Assembly (NCBI RefSeq): GCF_031877795.1
Contig: NC_133933.1
Span: forward strand, 23,712,029-23,776,028
DNA length: 64,000 nucleotides
Reading direction: 5' to 3'
Origin: Strix aluco
Taxonomy: Eukaryota; Chordata; Aves; Strigiformes; Strigidae
Made by a program: the position numbers and the translations under genes. This document shows positions 11,110 to 25,059 of this stretch, piece by piece (position 1 is the first letter of the stretch; each line of letters opens with the position of its first letter). The notes beneath the pieces were generated by a model that ran no database searches, was not told where the DNA came from, and worked only from the letters and a program-made list of their open reading frames with translations.

Positions 11110-12977
11110 CGGGCTGTAAAAGTAGAGCGTCCCAGCATCTTCTCCCGGCTGATTTGAGCCTCTCTGTACTTTTGTTTAAACGAGACCCACCAGGCTCTCA
11201 GCACTTGTTTTTGTGAGCACGTTTGCAGCTGTGGTGAGTGTCTGTGGCAGGCGTGGGAGCCCTTTGCTAGGAGTTGTGGGGTGCAGCCCCCCAGCTGGGG
11301 ATAGCGAACACCGTCACGCTTCCAGGGCTCACAGCTCTGTGGGCATAATCACATCCCAGGCATCATTGACAGCATCCCTGTTGGGCAATTGAAGTCTGCT
11401 CTGTTTTAAAAATGAGGAAGGCTTGGCAGAGAGATCAGAATTTCCTTAAGCACCCATTTACCTTGGATACCTCTGTTTTGTAGCCCATTTTGAGAGGGGC
11501 AGGGCTGAAGAGCTGCTATTGATTTGGACACCACTTCATGCTCATAAACACAGTTGGAAGGGTCTCAGCCCTCCACACTCCAGTGTAGTGACCCTGAGGG
11601 AAGAACGCTGGCTTCACTGAGTGTATCCAGTGCCTGCGATGGGTTTAGGAGTCCTGTTTAGAGCTCCCCTTTCCTCACTCCTCACACTGCAGTCTCCCAG
11701 GCACACATGGCCCTCCGTCGGGCAGCCTTTAACATGACTCCATAGATCATATTTGTTCTTTGTCTTATTTATGACTGTAAAGTATGTTTCTTCCAGTCTA
11801 GCAGAAAACAAGTCGATGTAGAAAACAATATGCGATTCAGTTTGCAGTGGTGCATCTAATTTACAGAAACTGGCTCCTTCGTACAGTACATGCTGTGAAA
11901 TAGCAGGGCTGCCTTGGCACTGGCTGGACAAACAGAGGTGACTAAGCAATTCAATTGATTTATGGCAATAATCTTGCACAGAAGATCCGGGAAACCTCTG
12001 GGAAAACTGCCTATAGCTTAAGGAATTGCCACCTGTGAATTATAAAGCCTCCTGGGCACAGCAGAGACCTGTCGTCAGAGCCTGAGGAGCGAAACATAAG
12101 GCAGAAGAGCACCTAGTTTTTGGGGCACTGCTTCTCCCGGAGCTTGCCATGTCGTTGTCTGCCAGCGGGTGAGGAAAGAGCCTTTCCCGGCAGGATTGCA
12201 ATGCAGGGGGGCCCGAGGCGAGCCAGTGACGATGGGCTGCCACAGCTGCTGTGGGAATTCCTGTTGCAGGTAGGGTTGTCGGGGCAGATGGGGAGGAGTG
12301 AGAGCTGCTCAGAAAGGTTGAGGCATGGCTGATTCTCCGTGGCAGAGAGATGGGAGAAGGGAGAGGTTCGGGTGCATGAAGTGCCAGAGTGCTGCAGAGC
12401 GGGGTGATGGGGAGGACAGAAGTCTGGTTTCAGCGGTGTCAAGTGCCTGCACTCCCTGGAAATGAGTGAGACTTGACGATGCTCATTCCTGTGGCAGTGC
12501 AGTGTTTTGTGTTGGGCAAATCATGGGACACTGGCTATAGGCAGGTTCAAAGAACGCTTTCATGAATAAGGAGGCAAAGTCATTAACTTGATTTGACTTA
12601 TTGTCACAACACAAAGGCCATCCATCATAAAAGGGAATATGTGTGCAGTCTCTGAATACAAGCTGTGGTGTCTCTGTGAGCTGCTGTTTGACTTCAGGTT
12701 TGGTTTTCTTTTTGCCTAACCCACTTGCATCCTGGCATCCCACAGCCCCACCACCCCACAATTTAGGTTTTACTGGCTTGAGCTGCAGACAGATTTTTGT
12801 TCTCAATGGTATCTCAGATTTACTGAATCGATGTTGTGAGAAGTTGTTTTGTCAGTGCAAGGCTTTTGGGGGTTAAGTGGGTGAGGAAGAAGCTCAGTAC
12901 AACAGAATTGGCCTTTTAAGGGGAGATGCTCTCCACAGGTGGACTGTAGCCCAGTGGGCAAGGGCTGCTCTACCTTC

Positions 12978-12992
12978 CCTCCTCCTCCTCCT
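12978..12992. repeat. (CCT)5 short tandem repeat
   Basis: Five CCT units lie in a wider pyrimidine-rich stretch on the + strand. Confidence 0.8.
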
Positions 12993-15900
12993 CTTCCTTG
13001 CATCCCACCAGTGGGATGAGGGAACCCTTTTTCCTCATCCCCTGCCACCCCATGTTGTATCACACAGACCCTTTGTTGCCCTGCTTCCCTGGTACTTCGC
13101 ACTGCCTGTTTGGCACGCCATGGCCACCCCCAGAACTGCTGGCAGTGGCAGGGAAATTCACCTTGTCTCAGTCACCACTCTTAGCTCCCAAGCGCTCAGT
13201 GTCCCCGCTGCATTTCACAAGCTGATGCCTCTGCTCGCAGCGAAGGGCCATGTTCACCCTGCCCGCCCCTCTGCTCAGTGGTGACAGAGCCCACGGACCT
13301 GTGGCCCTTGATGGTGGTGCGTGACTGTCCCACAGGGATGGAGAAGCAGATGTCCCATGCAATCAGGGAGATACAGGGTTGACCAACACTGACTGCAGTC
13401 ATTTCTTTAGAGGTAATAGGAAAACAAAGGGATCAATGCTTGCCACATTTCCTAGGAAAACAGGAGCAACCTGCTGGGAGGGACAGCATGTTTCCCAGCT
13501 GCCATAGCCAATGAAATGGAAGGGCTCTTTTTGGAGATGCAGTGCTGTGTCCTGTTGCACAAGGGGCCTCAGCTTTGATGGGCATATTTGGGGAGAAATG
13601 GTGCAGAAAGGATGAACAAAGCTAAAAATGGGAAGTTCACTGCTTTGACTTACAAGTCTGAGTGTGTGGGGTGTGAAATACAGGATTTACTGGTGGAGGA
13701 GAGTGGAGAGCAGAAGGCAGATGCTCTGCCTGTTGATCTGGGCACAGGTGCTGTGGTATGTAAAGCACCTCTGGATCACTTGTGGAGCAGAGGAGGAAGG
13801 AGTTTGGCAGCATACCATGGAAATTACTGCCTCTCTCTGAGAGGGACTGATTAATGAGATCAGGTAGGGACGAGGCTTGCCAGGTTATAACGACTTTACA
13901 ACGCCTTCCCAGTTTTTTATGGGGCACCACCCAAAAACAGATCAAAAATCCGCCTCAGGGTTGTGTTGGAAGTGTGGCCCTGTTGCACCTCTCCATTCCT
14001 TAGGTCCAGGGCCTCTGTGGCAGCTGTAGCAGCTGTTTCAGCCATGAAGGATTCCTGCTTGTGGGTTGTTCTGCCAGAGCAAAATGGGGGCAGAGGGAGG
14101 AGGCAGGAATCAGCAGCCACCTTGCAAATCAGGATTGCCTCCTTCCATGTGGGCTGCAGCCCACGCAGCTGGCTCACAGTCACGTCCACGTGCTCTCCTC
14201 TGCACCCAGGGGCTGGGGTGGAGGTTTGGGTTCCTGTAGGTACCCGCTTGTTTGTGTCCTGCAGCCTGGGGAGGATCAGTGGACACTTGATGGCCAAATG
14301 TAGCATCATGAAGGCTCTGTGTAGGTTCATAAACTTCTGAAGCTACTAACAGTGCGTAGTGAACTGTGGAGAGGGGCACCTGTGTGCCTCTGAAAAACCT
14401 GATACAAAGGCTTTAACACTCATGTAGTCACTCTTCTCACAGACAACAATTCCTAGGTACTTAAACTCCCAGTATCTTATCAAAAATCTAAGACAAACCT
14501 CAAGGAAGCTGCGCAACAGGGAAAACTCGTCAGGTGGGAATGGCGTTCAAGAGCTGCTTCTCTGGGAAGCAGTAACTTTCTTTTCTGTGCATTTATCTGC
14601 TGATAGCTCAGCTGTCAACTGAACCATTTTCCTTGAAAACATCCTTTGTTGCCAGACCCCAGGCACTGCAAGCCTGCATTCAATAACTGGCTGGGGAACA
14701 CTGAGGCATTGGGAATGGGGAGACGAGGGCATTCCATGCAAGCCAGTGATTTTCTTCTTGCTCATGATCAATTTGAGGGTGGGTAGTTTTGCACTGCTTT
14801 TTCAAAGTAATGGTAGAGGTGAATCAACCTAGGGGCTAGGCTTTTTACCTACTGCTTATTTTTTGAAAAAATGTCGCTTGCATGAAGCACTAATCTTCAG
14901 CTAGAACTCTTGAGGTGTTGGGGCCTCTGCTTTTCCTGTTCTTCTTCTTTCTGTGTGTATGTTGAAAGGAGCTTAATTTAATACAGTTGTCCTGTAGTTT
15001 AGAAATGTGGCTGTGCTAAATGGCTGTCAGCTAGATTGCTCTTGTGAAGTTTCCTCTGGATGCTATAGAAATAGCAGATGTTAATGCTCAACAGCGAAAA
15101 GAAAAGCTTAAAGTTCAAAGGAAGCTTTGCATCAGACTGGAAGGATGAAGACAAATCTTGACACTTCCTTGTCAGAGCTTTGTGTTTGATAGTAAATCCT
15201 GATGATGCACATGGCATGGATATGCAGTTCATCACCACCCGATGTTTCATGCAGCTGTAGCAAAAAATGCATGTTCTCATGTGTCCCTGTTTGCCATCTG
15301 CAGCTGGAGCAAGCATGTCCCAGGAAAAGAAAAAAAATTGCTTTTTCAGGCTCAGGGACTTAAAATGTGTGCTTTAGGATGTGAAAGAAGTGGGCTCGCT
15401 TTCTTCTGCTGCAGCATTTTGGTTCCTAGGAAGCTCTTTGTAAATGAATCAGGGCCAGTGACCTCATTTTCAGTAAATTGCAAGGGGAGGTACTTGCTAA
15501 TTTTTCTGCAGAGATGTCTGATTAAGCCACAGAGTAAATAATAGGAACAAATATTTCAGAAGGACCTTTCCCTTGGGGTTTGTTCCCACTGAGTCAGTCC
15601 CTGTTACATCAACAAACAGTGCCACTTCAGTAACTGCAGGAGTCAACAGGGCTGAGCGGAAATCGCAACACGTCGGGCTGATTCCTCCTTTCCCCTCAGC
15701 TGGGCCATCATCATGGCTTTCAGTTTCCAGCCTGCCACGGTACGAATGTGAGTACACATCACAGCCTGGCCTTGAATTCAGAAAGAGGTGATGGATTGTG
15801 GTAGTCGGACCTAGTCCCACGTCAAGAAACTCTTCGTGGACGTGTCCTGCGAAAGCTTTTGCTCTACGTCATCCTCTTCAAGATGAGCTCTGGGGTAAGC

Positions 15901-18900
15901 CATGGCTTACAGCAAGGCTGCCTGCCCCACAGCAAGTTCACGCTCTGGGCACCAGTGCCAGGGCAGCAGGGCTCCTGCCCTCCTCCTGCCTCTCAGTCTC
16001 ACTTCTGCAATTGAGCTTCTGCTCAGCCCCAAGCAGGGGGATCTTCCCCAACACTGGGTGCACGCATCTGCTGTGGGCTCCTTGCACTAGGTTTGGTTCA
16101 GGGGTTTTAGGGGGCTGTTTTTCAGGTGGCCTGGCTGCTCGAGAACTGCTGTGCATTCTACTTCATGGTTCTTCAAGGCAGGCAGTGGTAGTAGAAACCA
16201 GGACTGCTGTACACACAGCCTGTGCAGGGCCAGGATGGTGCTGGTGTATATAGGGAGCGCACACTCGTTTGGCTGCTGGACTGGGGACAGGATGCTCCCG
16301 GTTTTGGAAAGCTCTGCACCAGCTGCTGGCCCTGGAAAGCCACTCTCTTCCATAGGGAGAGGGACCATTGCCCTTCGTGTCATATGAGTGCTCCGCTGGT
16401 CTGGCAGGACTTCAACCTGGGACCTCCATGTCTCTGAGCACGAGCTGGGAATGCTTGGCATGAAGGAGCAGTTTGATAGCCCTGAGCTGTGCCGACTCGT
16501 CTTCCCCAGTCACTGAGAGCAAGCACTGACCTACTGAGCTAGCTGCTCTCTTCGATGATGCCAAAATCAGCTGGTGGGATCAGAACAAAACAGCTTGCCT
16601 GCTGGACCCGGGGGAAATACCTGGTGCAAGGATTCTGCCCGTCTGCTGGGAATGTGCTGCATGCCAGGAGCACAGCACAACTGGAAGCTGTCATCCTGGC
16701 CGCGCAGCCCTGACAGCTCGTTTCCGTAGGGAGCGAGCCGTCAAGAGGGAACACCAGAATCGGCTGTCACTGGCTCCTGCCAGGCAGCCGCGGTGTGTTG
16801 CAACATGAGGGCATGTTAGGGGACTCCCGAGCAGAGGATCCAGATGAGGCAACAGCCCCCCAGATTCACAGGAAATAGGATTATTAATGGTTTTCCAGCC
16901 AACCGCCTCCGTGTCTACGCTTTTACCAGGAATAAGATAGGGGCAGAGCTTTTTGCGTGTACACAGACAGACCCAATATAGGGACTGGAAATGTCCCGTT
17001 GCTCAGCGAGAAGGCCACAAGGCATTGGATCCTGTCTGCTGTCAGCAGCCTGTACGGGACGCACCTTTGCAGCCGGCAGCAGGGGTGATGGTTTAAGAGA
17101 AGCAGAGACACCACAGATCTGCTCACCTGGCCAGTTTATGTTGCATTTTCCCCACATGTAGGTCCAAGGATACTGGGCAATGTCCTCCATTGGAAAACAT
17201 CCGGAAAAGCCCACCAAAGAGGGAAGAGAGGTAAGAGAAGGAGCACAAGTCGGGACGCAGTAATAATGGCATCAATGGGAATTATTTTTCAGTGAGCAAA
17301 ATGCAGACTCAGGGCAGCGCCAGCCGTGCAGACTGCCAAGTCAGTGCCTTGTGCTGTCTTGCCGCCCTTGAACCTCCTACCCTGCCTTCCTCCCTGGAAA
17401 GGGGAAAGGGCACAGTCTGCATTTGCTACCTTCTTCAAGTGCTTCAGATGAATTTCCCAGTGTTTCAGAGTTTGCAAAGCTCTGTGCAGGGTGAGGAAGC
17501 CCAGGGGAAGCACGATAGCTGCAGGGGTAGCCTGGCACGGATTCAGAGGTAGCAGGTTTGACTGATCGTTGCTGGACTCAGGACTGCCTCTGAACATCGC
17601 TGGAAAATACTTTGGTCTAATAACACCTTTTTTTTTCCTGTTTTCCCTAAGCTCACATTCTTTTTCTCTGGCATTTTGGCTGACTGTTGAATGGATTTTT
17701 TGCTCTGAAAGCAGAAAACGACCATCAGCAAATCTCTATGTTTTTTCTGCCTCTAAGGCAAACTGCTCGTTGTTTCTCTGTACTCCAGAGCCCAGATATT
17801 TCGCAGGGCATGTTTCCAGCCTCCATCTGCAGGCTGGCTGTGAGGGCTGGGCTCCTCCAGTGGCAGAGTTCCTGTACCTGTGTTTCAGTGTCCTGCTGAG
17901 GGTGACTTTCAGGCACAGGGTAAATGCATGACAGCAGTTCAGGGGGAGGCATTTGGGGGTTGTGTGAAGCAGTGGGGAGAGCCAGGGCATGCAGTTGACT
18001 CTGACAGTCTTAGTGACAGCATGCTCTCCCTGATACGTGGTGTGTGCTGGGGAATTCCCTTCAGCCAGGGGTCAGATTTGGCCTTCATGCAGAAGGACAA
18101 GATGTTTCTGGTGCACTTCCATGCGCTGGTGGAAGTGCATTTCCAGGGCAGAGGTTTGACCTATATCAGGTTTTGACCATCCCTACGCCGCCAGCAGCTT
18201 GAGCCATTTTGGATATACATGCTGGATGCAGCTGCATTCATGTGACTTCCTGGGCTAAACTTTGTTACAGGGGAAAAAGCAAAGTCTTTGTTTACCCGTC
18301 TCAATGGAAAAGTTTAGTTCTGGCCTGTCTTGCCAAGGAAGGAAGGAGTGTGCCAAAGTGATAGTACAGCAAATTCTGGCTGCTGGACGGAGCTGGCTGC
18401 CAGGCATGCCGACGGCATCACGCCCTGGCTGCACAGGGCCACCACGGGACATGGGGCTCTGGGGCACAGTGAGCGTCTGGCTCTTTCTTGGCTCTCTCCA
18501 TTGTGAGAGGTGGCCACAGCAAGGTGCTGAGCAAGTCCTTGGTGTCTGTCCAGCAGAAAATGAGGAGAAGGAGAAGCAAGCACTGTGTGTGCGGGATAGG
18601 AATGGGTCAGGAAGGGAAGTACCTTTGGCCACATATACACAGAGGACATGGCACATGCATGGTGGGCACCTGCTTGGTTTTGAAATGCTGTTTTAGTTCA
18701 AGTAATCACAGCTCTGGTATCAACTCGCTCAATCACTGTGTGCAGCTGGGAACAGCAAATGCATGTAGCAACCGTTGTCCACAGCCACCCAATGGGCAAA
18801 GTTCAGACTCTGAGCTTTAGGACATACTTCCAGTTCAGACTTTTTATTCCATTTCTTTCTGTCCTCCTTCCCCTTATTCAGGTGTCAATGGTGTCTGAGC

Positions 18901-21900
18901 ATAGCATGCTCCGCTGATGTGGCTGCTCTCTTGCAGGGCTGAAAGGCACAAGTTGCCCCTATGGCTTTCATCTACAGGAGTCGAAACTATTACAAGGTTA
19001 AATTACAGCCAGGCAATGCACCTCAGTGCTTTAAAAGTTGCAGGCACGTTATGTGGCTCTGGAAAGTGGTTCAAACAGGGCTCTGCAAAGGGAAGCTCAT
19101 CCGGGGGCAAATTTACCCTGTGCTTTCAATGCGTGAGCTGCTCTCCTGTGCCTGGTTGCGGCAGTGTGGTTCCCCCAAATCACAACCTTCCTGTCGTGGC
19201 CCAAGCTCAGCACAGGAGTGGCGAAGGGCTTCATGCGACCTGGACAGGATCTTCAGTGTACAAAGGGCAGGCTTGTCTGAAAAGAGGGTTGTTTTTTTTC
19301 ATATTTTCCAATGGGACCGGGAGACTCAACAAGACCCGGGACTGACTCAGTAAATCCAACTCTCAAGACCAGTCCCTCAGAGTAGATAACTTCTTTCATT
19401 GTCCAATTCTTAATCTAAGGAAGTGATGATGCTCTAGAGCGAAGGAGCATGCCCCATGTGTGCATTGCCTGTCCCCCTGCATCTAAAGCTTTCCGCTTGA
19501 AACCAAGAGCCCACACAGCAAGGTCTGCTGCCAATCCCAAATCCCAGCACTGACCACTGTGTGGCTGAAACACAGCTGCAGCTTCCCTCCTGATTTTGTC
19601 CAGATCCTCAGTTCTGCAAGTACTTCTGCCCCTTTCCTTTGAAGCTGCTTGAACTCAAATTACCAACCCTTTAATGGGGCCTGCATCTTCGGAATGAGAC
19701 TCTGTTAGCTGCTAGCCATAGCTATCATTTTCCAGATGCTTTCGATGACTTTTTTTTTAACTACATCTCTCTACAGAAAACCAGAATCTCCCCTTCCACA
19801 CTCGCCTAATCTAGCCACCCTCCAGGATGTGCTAGTCACTGACTTGTGAGTACTTTGTTGTTGTCTGGCACATCAGCGGGTGTCACAAATAGTCACCTCA
19901 TCAACACGTTTTTTGTTAGTACCTCTAACTCCCGGGCTATTAAAAAAACCTTAGTTCATTAGGAGACACTGTTTTCAGCATATAAACTTTTCCATTCCAG
20001 AACAACTTACTGTAACACCCTAAAAAGCTTACAGTTGTTTATAAGCTAAATAAAATAGGACACCGTCCATGTGCTTGTACCATGTACCCCCCATGACTAC
20101 ATGAGAGGGATAGACCTGTGCTGCTATTTCCATAGGCATGTGGTGGCCAAGATGAAGTACTTTTATTTATGGATTTTTGCTTCTTGCACTGTGGCCATAG
20201 TATGACTGCCTGGGCAACACCACTTGCAGATTTAGGTCTCGTGAGGTTTTCACATCTGCCCCCATGAGCTGAAGCTTCAGCTGATGCTGATGGCAACGCT
20301 GGGTGCTGAGGGTCCCTGCCTACCCATCACGCAGGGGTGAGCAGGCTGTGGCAAGGGGCCAGACAGTCACTAGCTAGGTGCACCATCTTTGCATAGACAA
20401 TTACATTTGTGATTAGGAACGGAGAGGATTTAGCCATAATATTTGCATAGCTCCTGTGCAGAGCTCTGCAAGTGCTGGCGTACGGTTGGTAGCTAACCCT
20501 GGGGTGGCAGTCGTACTCCTGGCCCAGGACCCATGCACAGGAAGAGCACTAGCAGCAGTTTTGCTCTGCTATCTCAGAGATGCCGGCTCAGGAGAAATTG
20601 ATCCTCCTCCCTAGTGTGGCCTGAGGATACGTCCCTAGTTAACCGTGCATCCTAGCCATGTAATGCCAGCGTGGCACTGGCGAGGAGGTGCCGGCCCCCT
20701 CCACTCACGGTGCTGTCACTGGGACCCAGATGTCTTGTAGTGGCTTTGTCTGCTCTAAGAGGGAGCACATGAAGCCTTTTCAGTAATTCCTGTAGCTGTA
20801 GCATCGGGAATGCCACTTTCTCCTCAGCAGCTTCCTGACTTGTTTTTCCTGTCTTAGTGTTTGTGCAGGTGAAGGAACAGCAAATCCAAAATGGTCTTAT
20901 GCAAAAAATGCAAATATTGCTTTTATTAGTAGCTTGCCATGTGACAGGGACAGGGACAGTACATTTGCAAAGCAGTATGGCTTATTTTCTGCAAATCTCT
21001 CCTTGTAAGGCTGGGGAGCATCTAACATTACGTCTATGAGAGGCCCTGGCAGCCATATGCTATTGCACATAGTTGTGACTTTGCAGTAAAATATTAGGTC
21101 TTATCCTCCACAGGCCAAAAAGTGGCTCAGAACAGTGCTAGCCAGCCAGGCAGTGGAGCTCAGCAAAGTCACCAAAAAGCAGCTAGCTCCAAGTTGAAGT
21201 ACTGAAAGGTAACTTGTGATTTCTAGTTGACCTCAGTACTATTCAGTCTGAGACTGTGAAGGTCTCAGCACGTTTCTGTAGAGAGCTGGACTTGTTTTTC
21301 AGATAGGAAATCTCCAAGGGAGATACAGGAACTTCTAGGGATCATCCCATAGGTGAAACTGCCTTTCTTAACCAACAACAGGAGCAATTTGAGCGCTTGG
21401 AAGTGCCCAGGTTTTATTTCCTTTTATTTTTTTTCCTTCAGGGAGGGGAGGTTTCCTAAGCCCTGATTCAGTACCACTGAACTAACACTTTAGTTCTACA
21501 CCTGTCTGCTGGTCCCTGACTCTGAGGACAGGATTGCCATGCTGTGAGCCAGCTCACTGTGCAGTGGGGTGCCTTTGCAATAGCAGCTGCAGCCTCTTGG
21601 TACTTGCACAGTACCCAAAGTGGTGGCGGAATTAACCCTGCAGGACAGGAGATCCCTGCATGGGAACAAAATGCTGAGATTTCTACTTCTGCCCACACCA
21701 GGGAGGCACAAATAGTATTGTGAACACAGCACAATAACTGAACCAAAGAGGAAACACTAAGCCTAAAATGTTAATCCTGAATTGTCGTGATGGAATCACA
21801 CCACGAGGAGATGTGTAAAACAGTCCAACAGTTAGCTGAACTTCTAGGGAGCATCCTCCATCCTCCAAAATGTTTGAGTTCTACTTGGCATGGGTATGCC

Positions 21901-22914
21901 CAAAAACTGTCTTGATGATCCCCAGTTGCCCATCTCTGAGGCTGTGAGGAGATTAAAAACTGTGTAAATTGCTGTGTCTGTGGCTTTCAGTAGCTCACGC
22001 ATCTGGCCTGCAGCTTCAAGCTGCTGTGGGAAATAGATAAGCCATGACCACAAAGTGCTGGCTTTCTGCAGAAGCTGGGCAGGCTGCTGCCCCGAGCTGC
22101 TGCTTTAGGGACCACCCTCGTGGTTACTGGCACCCGGCAGCAGGAGAGGAGCCTTGGTGCTGGGGGTGGGTTAAAATCAGTCCAGGAACTAAGATGAACA
22201 TCTCCTGGAGAGACCTGACCCCTAGAGCCACCAGAGCATGGAGCTGGGAGATACCTTATGGCAAATGGCTGCTCTTGGATGAGGTCATGTTTCTGGTCGG
22301 GCTGTGGCTGGTTAGGCTCTGCTTGCTGCTCTCCATCCGTGCTGCAAGGCAGAGGTCTGCCCCACGCGTGTGCAGGGCTGGCTAAGCCCCGTTCAACTGC
22401 ATTGGGAGCGATGGCACAGCAGTGGGATGGGAATCCCTGTGGGTGGGACCCCAGTAAAGGGACTGGCAGCAGTGCCCATGCTGGTGCAGCCACATTGCCC
22501 TGGTTCCAGCCAGTCCAGGTACCACATTTGGAGTGAGGACTGTGCCAGCGCATCCTCCCCCAGGAGTCACCGCTGTGCTCCCCAGGGAAGGCCACCAGGA
22601 ATTTTTTGTTTTCCACCCACACTTCACACTGTTTGGGACCTTGGCTTTTCTGTACTCGCACTCCAAGCAGTGTAGTAGTAGGTGTGCCCTTTTTTCAAGC
22701 CAGATCTGAAAACATGTGCGCGTTTATTCCGAACAAGGCAGGTTTCTGGCTCCGTCGTGCGCTCCTTCATTTAAACGTAGTGTCAGTAGCGCACAGCATG
22801 CCCTGCAGGATCCTGCCGTCTCTTGCTGATCTCTCGATAGCTCGCTCAAGAAAGTTACCTCCTGCTCTGCAAGCTTCAATACCGTGTAATGGAAAAATAT
22901 AGAAGTGGGGCCCG

Positions 22915-22985
22915 GCTGTGCGTCAGCGGGTGTCTTAGCAACCTCCGCCTGCGCTCGGCTCGGCGATAGGCGCACGGGACTGTCC
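22915..22985. promoter_or_regulatory. small CpG cluster with RFX-like and CRE-like motifs
   Basis: Several CpGs are packed into about 70 bases of intron. TGCGTCAG at 22919-22926 resembles a CRE/Maf half site. GTCTTAGCAAC at 22932-22942 resembles an RFX X-box half. It is likely a regulatory element if conserved; no transcript structure is apparent. Confidence 0.3.
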
Positions 22986-25045
22986 GTCTCTGTGCAGGGA
23001 TGAAATGTAGCGTTAAGCATCCCCCCCTCCCTTACAAGGGAGAAGAAGGAAATACCAGGGTTTGCTGGTGTCGCTGGAGCTTGCCTGGTGCTAACAAAGC
23101 CGTAATTTATGAGTGTTGCAAAGAATTTCATCGGTCTTCAAAGCAGGACAGAGACATCTGGCACTCGGCCACTGTGTTTGTATCAGTACAGGAAAAACGC
23201 TGAATTTCTTCAAAGCTGCAACAGCGTTTCCTATTTTTAGGTTAACAATGCATGTTTTGCTGTACAGCACCAAACGTCAACAAAGAATGAAGACCTTTTT
23301 ATGTTGCTTTGTAGTAAAGCTGAAGCAACAGGAAGCCATGAGCCATCTGGGTGCCTTCTGAGCCCTCCAAAAGCCCCATCCCGAGTCAGTTGTAAAACAC
23401 ACTGGGTTACAGCAGGTTTGCACTCTGATGGGGGAAGAAGATGGGTTTTGGGGATTGCCATCCTCAGACCCTCCGAGATGCTGTACGGAGGAGAGAAACC
23501 AAATGCCCAGCTCTCAATTGCACTTGCGTTCAGAGGCTTTTTGTTTCTTGCTGTTGTTCATGCTCTCCCTTTTGAGGCGGCGTCTCAGCACCAGCGTGCA
23601 TGGCGGTGCAGGTGCCTGTGCTGGTGCCTGCATTTCACAGGCCAAGGAAGGGCAGGCACTCGCTGCGGGAGGGGACAGTGCCAAGGGCCCTCTGCGCTCC
23701 TGAAGGAGAGAGGCGTCTGGAAGGACACCACCTGTGCTGAGTTTTCCTACAGCAATGTTGGAGCGAGCCAGTTTTGACAAAAGTTTCTAACCTTAAGGAC
23801 TCCTTTAACGCGACGGCTATGGTTGCTGGCTTACTAAAATCGGCCTCAAAGGAATTGCTGTTCTGATGTTGGTATTTCTGGGTTGGAGAATGGGGGACAT
23901 CCGAGCTGGATGTGTGGTTTAGGTGGCAAGGTTCCCCTTGCCTTGCTGCAGGAAAACACTTGGAGCGTGAGCGGTGTGTTATAACACTGCAGATTGATTT
24001 TACTGCGAGGGCAGGTACCAACTGCCTGTAGCGGGGCATGAAGCAGATCTCAGCTCCGGAGGCAGCGGAGGATGCTTTGCACCTTGGCTTGCTGAAATGG
24101 CTCAACAAGCTGTCACTGAGTGAGAACAAGAGGAAGCGGCAGCGCCTGCCCTCTCTCCTTCTGCACTCTGCAAACCTCTCCCGGGTGTCTGCAGCAGCTG
24201 GCTGAGCCATGGGGTGAAGTCCTGGCCACTCGGTGCTCAATCCCCCCAGCCTCCTCCACTAGCTGCTTATTTGGGAAGGAACCTCCTTTTTCTCTTTTTA
24301 TTTTGATTTGGAAAAATAAAATTAGAAAAAGCCTGTCAGAGACCAAGTGACTAAGTGCTTCATGTGCTGCTGAAGCAAATGAACAGCAAAATGTCTGAGG
24401 GGAGAAGATGACTAAGTTTTTCTACCCCCTCTTCTGCTTCCCTCACCCTCTAAGAGGAGCTAAACATAGTCGCCTGCAGCAGGAGGACTTCAGCAACCGG
24501 CTGCTGCCCACAGACGCAGCCTCAGAGATCGTGGGCTCATGCCTTGCTGAAAACCTCAGTCGTTCAGAGAACCAGGCATCTTCCCTACATTCATTTCTCT
24601 TCTCCCTTCTCTTCCACGAAGACAAAATATATTTAGAAACGCTAAGACACAATGAGCTAAACTCTGTCTTTGCTACACCCATGTTTATAATGGGTTCGTT
24701 GTATCACTTCTGCCAGTACCCTCGCGATTATATGGCTAAATATAACTACCCTTCATCTTCTTGTCCTGTTTTGGACCAGAAAATGGCTTGAGCATCCTCT
24801 TCAACCATAACAGCACTGTTCCAAGAAAGGCTATCTGGATTTTAGAACAAAACCCATGATCTTTACTTCTTTAAAGGATGTCACAGTCTTTTGCAGCTCA
24901 TCAGAGAGAAGCTGCTGCTTGCTAAATAAATAGTACATGGGAGCTGGCGCTGGAGTTGTGTCCATAAACACCATGTTGTGCCGCTTGCCTTAAAAATAGC
25001 GTCTTTCAAGAGAGATATTTCGTTCAGAAACAATTTCACTTTCAT

Positions 25046-25059
25046 AAAAAAAAAAAAAA
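25046..25059. repeat. 14-base A homopolymer
   Basis: An A14 run follows TTTCAT. No poly(A) signal or target-site duplication suggesting a retrocopy was noticed beside it. Confidence 0.85.

Noticed and set aside
16247..16252. TATATA box-like sequence followed by GC-rich DNA
   Set aside because: Single motif without start-site context or downstream open frame of interest.
21987..22661. 224-codon minus-strand frame
   Set aside because: No family resemblance, a comparable frame on the + strand, and no splice signals at its edges.
23635..24240. 201-codon minus-strand frame
   Set aside because: Low-complexity Ser/Arg-rich composition without a domain; likely chance in intron sequence.
25046..25059. 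A14 run as the tail of a processed pseudogene
   Set aside because: No upstream coding remnant, poly(A) signal or flanking target-site duplication was seen.
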